A stretch of DNA of 64,000 nucleotides from assembly GCA_016648135.1 (NCBI GenBank), contig JADDOH010001529.1, positions 78,611 to 142,610 on the forward strand, read 5' to 3'. Position 1 is the stretch's first letter, and every line of letters starts with the position of its first letter. The DNA is from Agrypnia vestita (Eukaryota > Arthropoda > Insecta > Trichoptera > Phryganeidae). Shown one piece after another: positions 49,040 through 60,924 of the stretch. The translations under genes and the position numbers were made by a program. The notes under the pieces were generated by a model, which worked only from the letters and a program-made list of their open reading frames with translations, did not search any database and was not told the DNA's origin.

Positions 49040-49712
49040 ATAAATTATAGATATCTCAGAGACGAAGCTATTTTACATGAGAAACATATATGGAAGTCTT
49101 TATAGGGTGACCACAGGCAAATATAATATGTACATTAAATTAATGTATGTGTCACTTTAAAAAACATATAGGTGTCATTATCAGCCACAAATCTATGTAT
49201 ACTATGTCATGGAAGTTAATTTTTTCCCATAGATGGCTGTAGCATAGCTCCTTCAAATATTTGAAAGAAGACAGATAAAGAATATGGGTTCCGGGTTCGA
49301 TTCCAGGTAGGGTCACAAAACATAGCTAAAATAACTCCAGCCTCGACTGTTTTTGTAACATGTTTCGCTTCCAATGGGCCGCACGGCTTGTTGTAGTTTA
49401 GCAAAAAAAATACTTGCCACTATACTGCCGAGATACTACAAGCCCGACGGGGAAAAAAAAAGATGTATACAACTTTCAAAAAGTTGATAAAGTGTGGATA
49501 TTCTTACGGTGGAATTGGTGAACGTTGCATTGTGTAAAGTGATCACTTAAGCCAGCTAATGCAGGTCATAAGCTCTGTGGCCACCCATCAAAGCTTCCAA
49601 ACATGTTTCTCATATAAGAAAACTTCGTCTCTGTGAGACAACTATAATTTATCTTATTGATCAATTAATCCTCTCTGAGGATAAAATCCAGTAACTATGT
49701 TCTCAGAACATA
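49040..49712. repeat. Foldback element, family C, with nested SINE B
   Basis: Inverted ends of about 55 bp. Left: AAATTATAGATATCTCAGAG, ACGAAGC and ATGAGAAACATATATGGAAG. Right: CTTCCAAACATGTTTCTCAT, then CTTCGTCTCTGTGAGAC and AACTATAATTT. A SINE family B copy sits inside at 49284-49412. Confidence 0.78.
49284..49412 (+). repeat. SINE family B, 5'-truncated copy nested in a foldback element
   Basis: Begins at TATGGGTTCCGGGTTCGATT, continues with AGGGTCACAAAACATAGC and TAACATGTTTCGCTTCC, and ends in an A-run. It lies inside the foldback element 49040-49710. Confidence 0.75.
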
Positions 49713-50034
49713 CCTACCTACATAATAATAATGTTTTCCAAAATTTTTTGGATTGGTATATGGTTTTATGTCAAAATTTCGAATTGAATTGAAGATTTTA
49801 ACAGTTATTCTGAAAATCAACTTTGAATTAAAATTCATAAAATTTTTGAAATAAACCTTTTGAAGATTTCTCAACTATGTTACATTAATGAATATTTATG
49901 AACATTGCTATTGGTGAATTAGTAAAGTTAATAAAATTACATCAACATATTCAAAATCAAAATATTCTGTGTTAAATTAATAAATTAGATTTTTTCGTGT
50001 CACAGGGTTTAACCTTACTTTATTTTGCATGATA

Positions 50035-50520
50035 GAGTCTTCCCAGCAAACAACATATCGGTCTATAAAGCTATTGTGCTTCCCATACTACTGTATAGAA
50101 TGGAGGCTTGGTCAGAAGACGTTTGAGGTCTGGAAATGTTCCACCAATGATTCCTTTGCCGCATTCTACAGATCCACTGGAGCGACCATATATTTAACGT
50201 TACAGTTCTGCATCTCTCTAAATGTCGGCCAATTGATGACATGACCTTGGAAGCGAGATTAAGATGGACGTGACACGTGTTACGCATGGGTGATCACTGA
50301 CTTCCGAAGCGGGTCTTATATGGGGAGATAGTGCGCAAGCGAAAGGCCGGAAGACAAAAGAAAAGATATAAGAAAAGGTATAAAGACTATCTCCAAGACT
50401 CGTTGAGCCTATGCAGAGCACCCGAGAATTGGGAGCAGCTGGCACAAGATCGTGTGAGCTGGAGGAGAGTTTGCTCTCGGGCTGATGGTATTGCGGCGGC
50501 CAGACGATAAACTCTTAAAA
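50035..50520 (+). pseudogene. LINE C-terminal ORF2 remnant
   Basis: The plus strand encodes, with internal stops and shifts, a chain of motifs known from the end of LINE ORF2: YKAIVLPILLYRMEAWSEDV, LEARLRWT-HVLRM, LPKRVLYGEI, KRYKKRYKDYLQDSL and finally ENWEQLAQDRVSWRRV. The order is right for the tail after the RT domain. No RT or endonuclease part is present and no clear 3' tail can be placed. It is a broken fragment from a LINE family different from the one at 26700-27855. Confidence 0.72.
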
Positions 50521-51534
50521 GACTGTGCTAAAAAATACCTTCGAGGACGGTGGTGTAACATAGCGTTACCTGATTAAAAATCTGCATAGTTTTTAATATG
50601 TGATAAAATATACATATATACGATACAAATAAGACTTTTTAAGGGTCCCTTTATATAATTATGTAAGGTAAACATACATATTTGCATTATTTTAATAAAT
50701 TATTATAAAATCATGGCATATCGAATTTGCGTGCGCTTCCGCCGACGTATCATTAGCGACTGAATTCAACGATGCGGCCGCCAGCTCGCGTCAGTCGCCT
50801 ACACTCCGTCTTTGTCTAACACGTGTTACCCGACTCTACCGTACTCTTTCTATATTGTTTTCGCTTTCGCCGAAACCCAAGCAATCGCCATCTCTGTCCT
50901 ACATGAAATGTGTGGTATTGTCGTGCTCTTTCTTGCTCGATTTAACTGCGATGTGCAATATTCTTCTCTCTTTTACACACTGGTCGAAAATACGAGAGTA
51001 ATGAATAAATATTTTTTAATTAAAAAATCCGTACTTTCCTAACAGTTTAATTTAGTCATTTTGGTGTGAAAATGTATATTCGATGATTACAAAAAATGTG
51101 ACGTTTTAGTTTTCGTAAATAAGGTAGATATTTCATATTTTCTATGACATGTAGACCTACGTTACATCACCGACACAGGAGTTAAAAAATGAGCAGCGAA
51201 CATGCATCAACGGGACCGACCAACGCAACCTAACCGCTTCCTATGTGTATGTGGGAGAGAGTGCGCCTCTCACAAACACAAAGCTCATGAGGCGCTCAGC
51301 AACAACTAAGTCAGAATGGTGAGGAGATCCTCGATCACGAGGCCCGGCTGCAGCAATTACTTCTTTTTAAAATACTAAGCGTTTCATTAGAAATATTTAT
51401 TTATTCACAAAAAAAAATTTAAAAAGTTTTTAAAAAAGGACCTTACAGGCCGACAAACAATATCAAACCTCTTATTATTATTATTGCTATAATTTAATAT
51501 AATTATTTTGTCAAATGGGATTTTTGTCGTGGAC

Positions 51535-51720
51535 ATTTTGTATTTGGACCAAATTTCCGTTCGGTCCATTTCCAAAGTTCGTAGAACTTCTATCGTTGGG
51601 AGATTTTTTGTTGACTTTTTGTCGTTGTACAAATTTTTGTGGACCTTTTGTCATTGGACTTAATTTCAGTAGAACTTTTGTCGTTGGACCAAATGTTCAT
51701 AGACCTTTAATAGTTCTAAA
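51535..51720 (+). repeat. Short-period minisatellite
   Basis: Diverged units of about 20 bp with the core CTTTTGTCGTTGGACCAAAT repeated about eight times. The open frame across it (51515-51751) is a by-product of the repeat. Confidence 0.7.
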
Positions 51721-52183
51721 AAAAAGGAAGAAAAAAGTTATTATAAAATAAGTACGGGGACAAACAGACAGACGGGCGGACGGATGGACATGTAACGAAA
51801 TTATTATAATTGGAATGGGATTTCAAACGGGATGTTTAATTCTCTATTAAAATAAAAATCATTTTTCTAATTTTTCTCGAAAGTCTCTCATTTCCCTGGA
51901 TGGCTTATTGATGAGAAATTTCAGCGAGCTTGGAATTATAATGAGTCTTTCTTCAATCTGTTGTAAAAATAATTTCATTATAAGATATTTCCAATTTTAA
52001 CGCGGGATGAAAAAAGCTGACATGAAATAATTTATCCAATATTGAAGGGCGCTTAAGAAATAAAATGGAGTCCATAGAATTATAAGGTTCTAACTGTACA
52101 AATATTTCTTTAAAATAAATTATTAACTAACAGTGACACCAAAGTAATGCACTCACGTAACAGACCTAAGTCATCAATTGACC

Positions 52184-52267
52184 AGCAGGTTAGTCCTATT
52201 TTCATAGCACAATCGTTTAGCTTAGTTTTAAAATAGTAAAATTATTGATGTGACACGTATTCTGTGA
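52184..52267 (+). repeat. SINE family A, 3' body only
   Basis: Begins at AGGTTAGTCCTATTTTCATA and runs to GTGACACGTATTCTGTG. The tRNA-like head is missing, so it is a 5'-truncated copy. Confidence 0.7.
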
Positions 52268-53407
52268 AAAAAGAGATAAAATTTGTAAGTTTGGATGTAG
52301 GAGGTAATCTCCGAAAGTACTCATTCGATTTCAAAAATTCTTTCACCAATATTTTTTATATGAAATAAAGTATTTCATTATTTTCTTGTTAAATCATGTA
52401 ATATAACATGATATGATGCAGCAAATAGATTTTTTTTGTGCAATGAAATCAGTTTGAATATAATTTTTTTTTAAATCAATGTTAAAAATTTACAATGATC
52501 AAACGACGCACTTAAAAAAATATATATTCGCCACATCATAGATAATGTTACTGGTAAGACATGTGCAAAATTTGAACAAAATTGGCTTAATGATTTTTAT
52601 GATGTCACTACCTGTAACCCGTCAAAAATGACGGTACTTTTACGTGCCGGTTCCTAAAGAAATTTTTTTTTATTTACAGCCGACACAGACAGAGTGACGG
52701 ACAGACAATAATATAATTATGTTCGATCTTCAAAATTCTGAAAAAGGGAATCTCAAGAAAAACGCAAACGAATAATTTAATTCCTTTAAAAATTCACTAA
52801 TCACGCAAACTTCAAATTGTCAGACAATTTTAAGAATTTTTGAATGAGTGATAACTTAAATTATTTTTAGAACTTCAATCTAAAACATAAAGGTCATTAT
52901 GGATGGTTTAACTGTCGATGCTAGAAAAATTAAATTTAGATTAGAACCTTGCAATTTCTTTAACTCTCAACGCTAGAATAGTAATATTATGTTTAGAACC
53001 TTGTAACTCCATAGTCACCAAATTTTTCCAATCATATTTAAAAAAAGGGAGTCAGGTAAATGACATTTTATGGTACCGACCGTATTAAAGTATTCTTAAG
53101 CGAAAATGTTCAATTTATTTTTTTGCGTAATCGACAAAATAACTTAATGAACAAATTTACGTAAATTTTTAAATTAGTAAAACGTAAATTTTTAAGTTTT
53201 TTTTACCATCTTTCTTTGTCCTTTTTGGGCGATAAAATTAAAGGATTCATCATCAGGACTTCATTCGGTATCACTGATACGACGTGTAATTATATTGATA
53301 TAAATATATCCACTTGCTTGCCCCGCATTTTAACAAATGTAATCAGGTTTTTTCTGGAATAAATTGCGTAATCAAATTATTTCCTATATTAGTAGGTATA
53401 AAGATTT

Positions 53408-53580
53408 GGCACCCCTCTTAGCTCCGTATGACACGGGGATTTCACACCGGGGGTTCCGGATTCGATTCCCGGTGAGGTCACAATTGATGTATGTGATTTA
53501 TTCAAGACCGGGTGTTTGGTGATGTGTTTCGCTTCTGTAATTGATTCTCTTGGCCTGTTGAAGCGTAAAAAAATAAAGAA
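53408..53580 (+). repeat. SINE family B, complete copy
   Basis: Head with ACACGGGGATTTCACACCGG, B-box-like GATTCGATTCCC, GGTGAGGTCACAATTGATG, GATGTGTTTCGCTTCTG and CTTGGCCTGTTGAAGCG followed by an A-rich tail. Confidence 0.82.
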
Positions 53581-54721
53581 AAGGATAATAATTGTCATAA
53601 GTAAATAAAGAGATAACTTAAACAATTTTTAAATGATTTTTTTTTATTAATTTTTATCGTTATCAGCTTATTTTTTAATATAATTGAAATACATAATTAA
53701 TAAATATTTAAATACATTTTTGGTCATCACTACTTTAAGGAGTCTCCTCGGAAGTCCAATATTTTGGATCGGGGTCAGCGAGTCCATATACATATTAAGT
53801 TAGTGATGGTTTTTAATACCGTGTCGAGAACGAGCTATCTTTTGTAAGTTTTTCCTGACGAGTGTTAGACGTATTATTCCGTCTATTGCTGGATTTATTT
53901 AAAATTTCACACATTGTGATGGAACCCACGTAAACGCAAGGTTTTGTTTTCGACACGATAGAGCCACGAAACTCTGACGTTCTTCTTTTCACAAGGTATA
54001 AAAAGTTAACACTAATGTAGCATCAACACTTTGTATAAATGTTGTTAAACAATTTAATATTGCGTCGTTATTTATCAGATTGAAACACGATCTTAATTAA
54101 TATTGTGCAATAAATACTCATGAACCCTTAAATGTGTTTAAACTATGGTTAACTAATTATCAAACTAATTTCGGAGCTCATCACTCTTACGGCGCAGTCT
54201 AGACTCTGCAGCGAAAGAGCGGATATCACATAACTCGACTGAGTCGCTAGAAGTGCAGATCAATCCTGTGAAATTGTTTTATACCTTAATATATATTCAT
54301 TAACAATTATTTCATGTTTCCTGTTCAGCTTATATGTGGGCTTTTCTGTGCTGTTCTTCTATGTCAAGATATTGGATACACTTTTAGACCAACTTGCTTT
54401 GACTACTGTAATGATATCTGGGTCATTCTTTCTTTTATTGTCTTATGTGGTACAAAATCCCAACCATGATATACAACTTAGTGACAACATAAATGTATTT
54501 TTTATTATTTATTAAATATAATTAAAACCTCATTTCTTTACAGTTACTAAAACTTTTGCGATCATATTATTATGACAAGATATCATCAAACCTATATTAT
54601 TAAAAAATAACAATAATTCACATTTATTAATACCACTACGTCACTAAAATGGACAGGGACAGTTTAATTACAATAAAAAAGAGAATGACCCATTTACGCA
54701 CATCTCCAACAGGAAACAAAC

Positions 54722-54841
54722 ATATTGATTGTATTATTTGTATAAATCTACTTATATTATTTGATTAATTTCATATAGGTAAAATTAATCAAATAATATA
54801 TGTAGATTTATACAAATAATACAATCAATATTTTAAAACAT
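54722..54841. repeat. 120-bp inverted repeat
   Basis: Left arm ATATTGATTGTATTATTTG onward and right arm ending CAAATAATACAATCAATAT are reverse complements over about 50 bases, with essentially one mismatch. A short loop around 54771-54781 separates them. It lies just upstream of the CR1-like fragment. Confidence 0.88.
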
Positions 54842-54894
54842 GTCAATCTGTAATGCTGCTGAATCAATTGAAAAAAAAAATGAAATAAACAAAT

Positions 54895-55740
54895 CACAAT
54901 CTGTAATTAATGCCGCCGCAAGACTCGTTATCAGCGTTTCAAAGATTGCGCATATCTCACACTCTCTTCAAAACCTTCACTGACTTAAATGTCCAAAGAG
55001 GATTCAATATAAGTTTCGCCTCACAACATTCAAGGCTATTCATAACTGCATTCCATCTTGCGCAACAAAATACCAGACAACTAACATTTTACTCAGCATC
55101 AACATATAAAACAATTAGATTAGTTGAAGTAAATCGCCTCCACAAAACTAATTTCGATGACTGTGCATTCGCGGTGGCTGGACCAAAGTCATGGAATAAA
55201 CTACTAAATAAACTGAGATTAACAGACAGATTATTACAGTTCAAAAAACAACTAAAAACCCACTTATTTATACAATCATAAGACAGACAATCAAACATTA
55301 GATAATAGAATCAGAACGTTACAACACTATAGGTCTTTCTAATTAAGAAAGACAATCAAATTAGTATGTGTAAATCGTGCGTACAACGCGCATTGTTTCG
55401 TAGGGTTGGTGATTACGGGTATGAACATCAACAAAATGAAACAATGTGCGTCGCGCGTACGGCTTATATATACTTATTCGAATGTCTTTGTAAAATGAAA
55501 AAACTCTATGCAATGTTTTTCATACCTAGCTATATGCTTTTCATCATATGCACTCCACAAAAATACCTAATTCTGATACTCTTAATTGTAGTTTTAACCA
55601 TTAATTCCATTTTTTGCATGTCATACAGAGTTTAAGTAATACAAAATGTTTTTAGCCTGTATGTTGTTTTGTACTATTTTTTTTGTGTAAAGGGTCATTG
55701 AGGTGAAGAAGACTCACAAAAACGGCGCTATATAAGGTAT
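54895..55740 (+). pseudogene. CR1-like LINE 3' end (ORF2 tail plus 3' UTR), frameshifted
   Basis: In one frame at about 54905-54960 the plus strand reads NAAARLVISVSKIAHIS. In another, up to 55281, it reads FDDCAFAVAGPKSWNKLLNK followed by QFKKQLKTHLFIQS and a stop. Both are the conserved end of CR1/L2-type ORF2 (AFAVAGPKxWN, FKKxLKTHLF). A frameshift separates the two parts. The 3' UTR may continue to the CGGCGCTATATAAGG motif at about 55725-55737, similar to the GCGCTATATAA-type end of this LINE group. There is no endonuclease or RT domain. Confidence 0.75.
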
Positions 55741-56025
55741 TCAATTTTTTCTTTTTTTAATCCTATTGGATCTCGGTCCATCATTGACACTATTGTTATT
55801 AACAAGAAAAAACTTTTTATAAACGCGACACTAAATGTTCGGATTCTATGTATAAAAATTGAGAACGTGTACATAAAGCGGGAATAGCCTAGAAAAGTCA
55901 ACAAAAATTTCAAAATGACCTGAATCTTTGATGTGAAAACCTGAGATCATTTCTAATTAGCTAAAATGAGTGAATATGAACAAAAATTAATCTTAAAAAT
56001 TATGTTTAAAAAAGTTTTGAGCAGT

Positions 56026-56128
56026 GAGGTCACAATTATTCTTTGTGATTTACTTAAGCCTGGGTGTTTGTTAATGTTTGCTTCTGTAATTGGGCTTTTT
56101 GGCCTATTGAAGATTAAAATTTAAAAAA
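56026..56128 (+). repeat. SINE family B, 3' part only
   Basis: Starts at GTGAGGTCACAATTATTC and runs through CTTAAGCCTGGGTGTTTG to TTTTGGCCTATTGAAG. The tRNA-like head is missing. Confidence 0.75.
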
Positions 56129-57253
56129 CAACATTCATATAGAATATAGACTAACTGTGCAAAGTAAAGAGCAATTGGCGCCGGCCGACAAGCTGGTTTA
56201 AAATTTTTAATCTTACAATATAGTAGAGTAATAGAAAAATAAAAATAAATATAAAAGCAGGATAACAATTTAATAGTAGATACAAACACAGGAATACACG
56301 AGTCTAAAAGAAAAGTGAAAATAAAAATTTAGTAGATAAAGCAGGATAATAATTTAATAGTAGATAAAAACACAAGAGTACATAAATCTAAAAGAAAAGA
56401 AAATATATATATAAATCGAAGGTAAAAATTTAAGTAGATAAAGCATAATAACAATTTAGTATTATATATATAGTATATAGTAGATACAAACACAAGAATA
56501 CATGAATTTAAAAGAAAAGAAAAAATAAATGTAAAGTGAAGATAAAAATTTAAGTAGATACAAAAATAAATACTATACAACACTTGAAATTGTATAAAGC
56601 AGATTTTGCCATTTCAGGAGTTAAGGGCGGAACACTTCTTCAGCGTACCTTCCACCTGATATTTTTATAAAATTAGTAATACGATGTCTAAAAGGTTTAT
56701 GTATTGTAGTTTATTTTGTTTTATTTAGTAACTTTTTAAAATCAAGCGAGCAATGAAATGAAATTATCTTTGTCCAAAAGATGTTTTCTTTTTAGGTACC
56801 TCAAAATTAATTGCATTTGCCAGCCTTGTAATCCGTGTTTGTTGTGTACGCTTAAAATTTACCTTGCCCTTGTGAATGTTTATAAGTATGGTTTTTAGGT
56901 ATAATAACCTCGGGCAAGAACGTCAAATATTCCAAACAAATCATCTGAAGGAAACATTCTAAATTTCTTGGTGATTTTGCGCACGATGCATTTTTTGATT
57001 TTGTGAGCGAATCCATAACTAATCTGACACACCCTCCTTATCCAATTATACCATAGGATAATAGGGATTGAGTGATGGAATAATACATTGTCCTAAATGA
57101 AACAATATCTACCACATTTCTAAGACTGTTATAGTACCCTGATGAACGGCGACAAACCGAATGATCTAAGCGATGACTGACAAGTGGCGCCAACTTTTAG
57201 ACCCCCCCTCCACAAGAACAACCACTTTCATAAAGGTTATATGGAACAGGTAC

Positions 57254-57443
57254 CTGTTGGAGACATCAGGGTACCGCTGAGGGCAGACGGGGCCGAAGGA
57301 GTCGGCCAGGCGGGTGCCGTGCCAGGCGGGCGGGGTGCGCGGCGGCTGCAGGCGTCCCGCGGCTCCGTACGGCACCCCCAGGAAGGCCTCCACGGGCTCC
57401 AGGTGCCGGGAGTGAGGCTCCAGGATTATGCCGCGGATAGCAC
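57254..57443 (-). CDS. Nlg: Neuroligin, internal exon (N-terminal part of esterase-like domain)
   Basis: This is the first of five minus-strand exons of one neuroligin gene visible here. It encodes about 62 residues, including the motif VEAFLGVPYG and, near its end, FGPVCPQRYPDVSN. These are the start of the alpha/beta-hydrolase (carboxylesterase-like) ectodomain. The Cys in PVCPQR is the first half of a disulfide conserved in cholinesterase-like proteins. The exon is bounded by an acceptor (TTGCAG at 57449-57444) and a donor (GTACCT at 57253-57248). It begins in phase 1 and ends in phase 2, and the split codon is completed correctly by the exon at 39865. The exon is very GC-rich compared with its surroundings. 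Neuroligins are postsynaptic single-pass adhesion proteins that bind neurexins. The upstream exon with the signal peptide was not found. Gene-family assignment is confident; which insect paralogue it is cannot be told. Confidence 0.9.
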
Positions 57444-57850
57444 CTGCAATACAAAAGAATGTCGTTTATCATAAAAAACATAAGTGAAACACAATAATAC
57501 AATTCATTCTCTGATTCTGTAGCACCACACAAATGTTCGCTGATGACAGTCTGTGATGATATTGGCTTATTTAAATCGATATTAATAAGAAGCAGAATAT
57601 TTTTTATACTGGAATGTTTGTCTGCTAAAGTTTATAATAAAGAGAAGCTTCACAACCCGTTAAATATTCTGTAATTACATATTTTCTCCACCTATGATGA
57701 TATTAGCTTATTTAAATCAACACTAATAAAATAATTATATTAATGTATATATCTACTATTTTTCATAATATGCTTCACAATTCATAAATACTCTGTATTT
57801 GAATATTGTCTTCGCCGTCATTTTATAGTATTGCGAAATATACAGATCGA
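57444..57850 (-). other. Sequence upstream of the first visible neuroligin exon
   Basis: Should be intron, since the exon at 57443 starts in phase 1 and needs an upstream exon. No signal-peptide exon or promoter is recognisable. Confidence 0.55.
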
Positions 57851-57888
57851 AGGATTCCTGATTGAATGGGTAATGGGCAGACTTTATT

Positions 57889-58418
57889 AGGGAGGTCGGA
57901 ATTCATTGACGCTGTTATAATCAATACGTTGTGACACGCCAGGTGGGGGTATCACATGGCCAGCCTAACGCAACCATCCTTTTAAAGAGGCGACGGCCAA
58001 GAATTGCGGCTGTTTTCTATAGCTTGGCGTCGAGAACTCACCCGTAACACGCTGGTGGGAAGCATCTCAGCGATTGATCGTCGCGGGGCTATTGATTTCG
58101 TACCTCTTTGTTCTGAATGCAGGAGTGACAACTGTTTTTCTATCACGTGTACACTAACTTATACTGTTCTAATATTGTTTCACCATCCATCACCAATTTG
58201 ATTGCCGTGTCTGACAGAAAAGATTATGAAAGAGGGGAGATCGGGATTCTTTCGCATTGTGGCGGTCAATGTATCGTGACACGCCAGGTGGGCGTACCTC
58301 ATGGGCAGCCTAACGCAACCATCCTTTTAAAGAGGCGATGGTCAAGAATTGTGGCTGTTTCCTATAGCTCGGCGTCGAGAACTCACCTGTAACACGCTGG
58401 TGGGAAGAATCTCGGTAC
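57889..58418 (+). repeat. Tandem duplication, ~345-bp period
   Basis: The block 57931-58070 (starting GTGACACGCCAGGTGGG, including CCTAACGCAACCATCCTTTT and ending CACGCTGGTGGGAAG) recurs at 58276-58415 with scattered changes. Flanking sequence is more weakly repeated. Confidence 0.9.
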
Positions 58419-58539
58419 TTGGTCATCCTTGGTGTCATCGAATCCAGATCTCCATGATTAAACCTTAAAAAGAAGCTGATTTATTTGAACGAGTATCCTG
58501 ATCGGGAATGCAAGTTGACACCTCACCCTAATACATCAT

Positions 58540-58885
58540 TCACCAACTTTACTATACTGCTGCATACAGGAGCCTTTCGGAGTCCTTCTCCTCTGGCACA
58601 GGACATACATATCAGGAACCACACAATTTATAGTAACATTCACTGTGGAATCTCTTTAATACCTCTAGTCTATTAGACTACACCGTGGGTCTTTGATGAG
58701 TCTTTTCCAGCCACCCAGTTAGTTCATTCAGCCCTTTAATCAGCAGTAAACATAATAATAATCCGGCCCGTGTAGCCGCGACGTGGGACCCTCATCATTA
58801 TACTCCAGTCAATTTGACTGCCTCGCGGGACAGTATGCAAACCTTAATATCAGACGCAGGATGTCTTCCTGATATCCCAGCAGAG
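58540..58885 (+). repeat. Left copy of a long direct repeat (pair with 63600-64000)
   Basis: Matches the right end of the window. AGTCTTTTCCAGCCACCCAG at 58699, then TTAGTTCATTCAGCCC, CGTGGGACCCTCATCATTAT and CTTCCTGATAT, each recur 5124 bp later. Upstream, CTACACCGTGGG is also shared. This could be one LTR of a long element or one unit of a high-order repeat. Confidence 0.85.
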
Positions 58886-58889
58886 GCAA

Positions 58890-60135
58890 TAGAGTCTCGG
58901 GTTGGGTTTGGTCTGCAGTTTAGTGTGGGAGGTTATGTCTAAACAGGGGTTAACAACCGGATGCGGCGATGCTCTGGGGCCGGGGGGGCATCTAGAATCC
59001 ACGTGCGAACAGAAGTGGTTAGACACTTCTTAAATTCTATTTACAAAAAACTGTATCTTCCATTCCCTTAGAATCTCGGGCTGTGATAATGTCAGACAAA
59101 GCCTCTGGATGCACCTTGGTTGTTATAAATATGTTTATCTTCTCCCACTATGTACTGTAAACAGGTTGAGCAGATCGGACCACGTGGGACGCGCTATCGG
59201 TAAGCTTGTTACATGCGTTTCTGAATATGACGTGTTCTATTATATCTTATAAATCTGTTATAAATGGGTACCGCGTGTGTTTGTGCAAACACTGTTATTA
59301 GTTGCTATTTAGAGGCGTTGATAATCAAGGCGAACGGAATCTTAAGCGCACGCTACCACCTTGTCATCGATTGTATTGTTTTATGTTTCAGCATTTTAAC
59401 TCAGGGAGTATCACAGTTATGACGGTACAATGTAAGGAAGTTTTGTTACTAGCGTTTATTTCCCGGCGACGCCGCATATACTTGGCTTTTATGCCGACTC
59501 AGGATGTGGACGATACCGGTTATCTCTCGTATAGGCGAAACGGTAGAATTTTAGGGCGGTTTCTAGAAGGGTCCGAAGTAATTACGGAAATACGTTTTGT
59601 GTCTCTGGCATTTCGTCTATAAGTGTTTGAAGATGATAATACGTGGATTTTGTGGCGATAAAGGTTAGGCGTTCTACTGTAACGATATTGGCCTACTGTA
59701 ACGAGATGGACCAATTACAGGTGCGCCGTTAGCACCGAATCTGACCAATGAGGATGGTTCTGAGAGTTAGACTTTGACTTTTACACGCTAGTTGGAATCA
59801 AAGATGGCGCGAGATAGGGACTATTTTTAGGCGTTACAAATTAGAAAGCGGCACTTGAGTTTTCAGCTTGAAGGTCGGCGGAGGCTTTGTCGAGGAGAGT
59901 CCGAAGTAAGGAAGATAATTTGGCTGGATCGAGGAAAAAGCCAGAGGTTGATAATAATTCAAAGAGAATTGGAACAGTGAACAGATAAGCATTTCCAATG
60001 TTATTTATTCCTATTGCCTTTTGTGTGTATCATATTTGGAACCTTATATTACTAAGCGCTCATCAGATTTAATAATTCATAGTTTTGCGTGATAATCCAG
60101 CGGGCGTTCTTTCCTAATACTTGTGTAACTTTCAA
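58890..60135. other. Less AT-rich unassigned DNA in repeat complex
   Basis: No recognisable protein. The open frame 59302-59622 (106 codons) has no motif that I recognise and could be chance in this less AT-rich DNA. No tRNA-primer binding site or polypurine tract could be identified with confidence. Confidence 0.5.
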
Positions 60136-60136
60136 T

Positions 60137-60706
60137 TATGCAAAAGAATGCTTTGTTATCTATACTGGCGATTGAATACACGGATTTCTATATGATTTGT
60201 ATTGTTTGGAAATAATTGGGATCGGAGTATTTATGTGGTTTATTTGAACAAGATACATGTTGTGGATTGTTTTGTTACGTATTTTGGGCCTAGGGATAAT
60301 TATTACTATACGCGCTTCAGATTCAATATACAAGAAATCGTAATATGGCGACTGTGATAATTCCAGCGGGTGAATTATTGCATAACGCTTATGAAATATA
60401 TAATTCTGTCGCTGTTCATATGGAAAATCATTTAAATTTGATATTCATATATTACCAAAGATATAAAGGCTTTAAAATGGAATATTTTACTGACGAAGGG
60501 TGTTTCGTGTTTGTTTGTGGGATTTAAAATTCAGAATAATTATGTGTATTTAATGTCGCGAGGTTCGGAATGTACGAGAGATTCTTCAGGGCGGATGTAT
60601 CCTTATGCAAAAGAATGCTTTGTTATCTATACTGGCGATTGAATACACGGATTTCTATATGATCTGTATTATTTTGGGGATAATTCGGAGTATTTATGTG
60701 GTTTTA
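60137..60706 (+). repeat. Direct repeat pair, 467-bp spacing
   Basis: TATGCAAAAGAATGCTTTGT onward is nearly identical for about 65 bp at 60137 and 60604. Both continue to GGAGTATTTATGTGGTTT. Confidence 0.9.
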
Positions 60707-60924
60707 ATATCTCGATTGTCAGAGTGATATAAATTCAAATCGTGCGAGAAGTTTCCTACTAATAATATATTTTAAAAATGCATCTGGATTTTATATTTAT
60801 TTTATTAAAACGTGAATGTGTGGTTTATTTGAACTCGTTACATGTTTGTATTGCGTATCATTAGGCAATCGTTGAAACACGATTTGTTCCTATCAAGTTC
60901 TTATAAAGACGTGTTTCGAATTGT

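Larger units (their letters stand above)
39866..57253 (-). other. Neuroligin intron, 17.4 kb, transposon-rich
   Basis: Contains SINE copies of two families, a foldback element with a nested SINE, a decayed transposase, two LINE fragments and palindromes listed separately. The stretches 41650-42550, 45250-46380, 51750-53380 and 56130-57150 hold nothing I can assign. Confidence 0.8.

Noticed and set aside
51515..51751. 78-codon plus frame with a repeated FVVGxN-like peptide
   Set aside because: The peptide repeat is produced by a short-period DNA minisatellite; no gene context.
57184..57474. Plus-strand 96-codon and minus-strand 88-codon frames over the first neuroligin exon
   Set aside because: Shadows of the GC-rich exon. 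Only the frame with FLGVPYG and PVCPQR makes sense.
59302..59622. 106-codon frame in the repeat complex
   Set aside because: No recognisable motif; frame length is within chance for this less AT-rich DNA, so not annotated as a gene.
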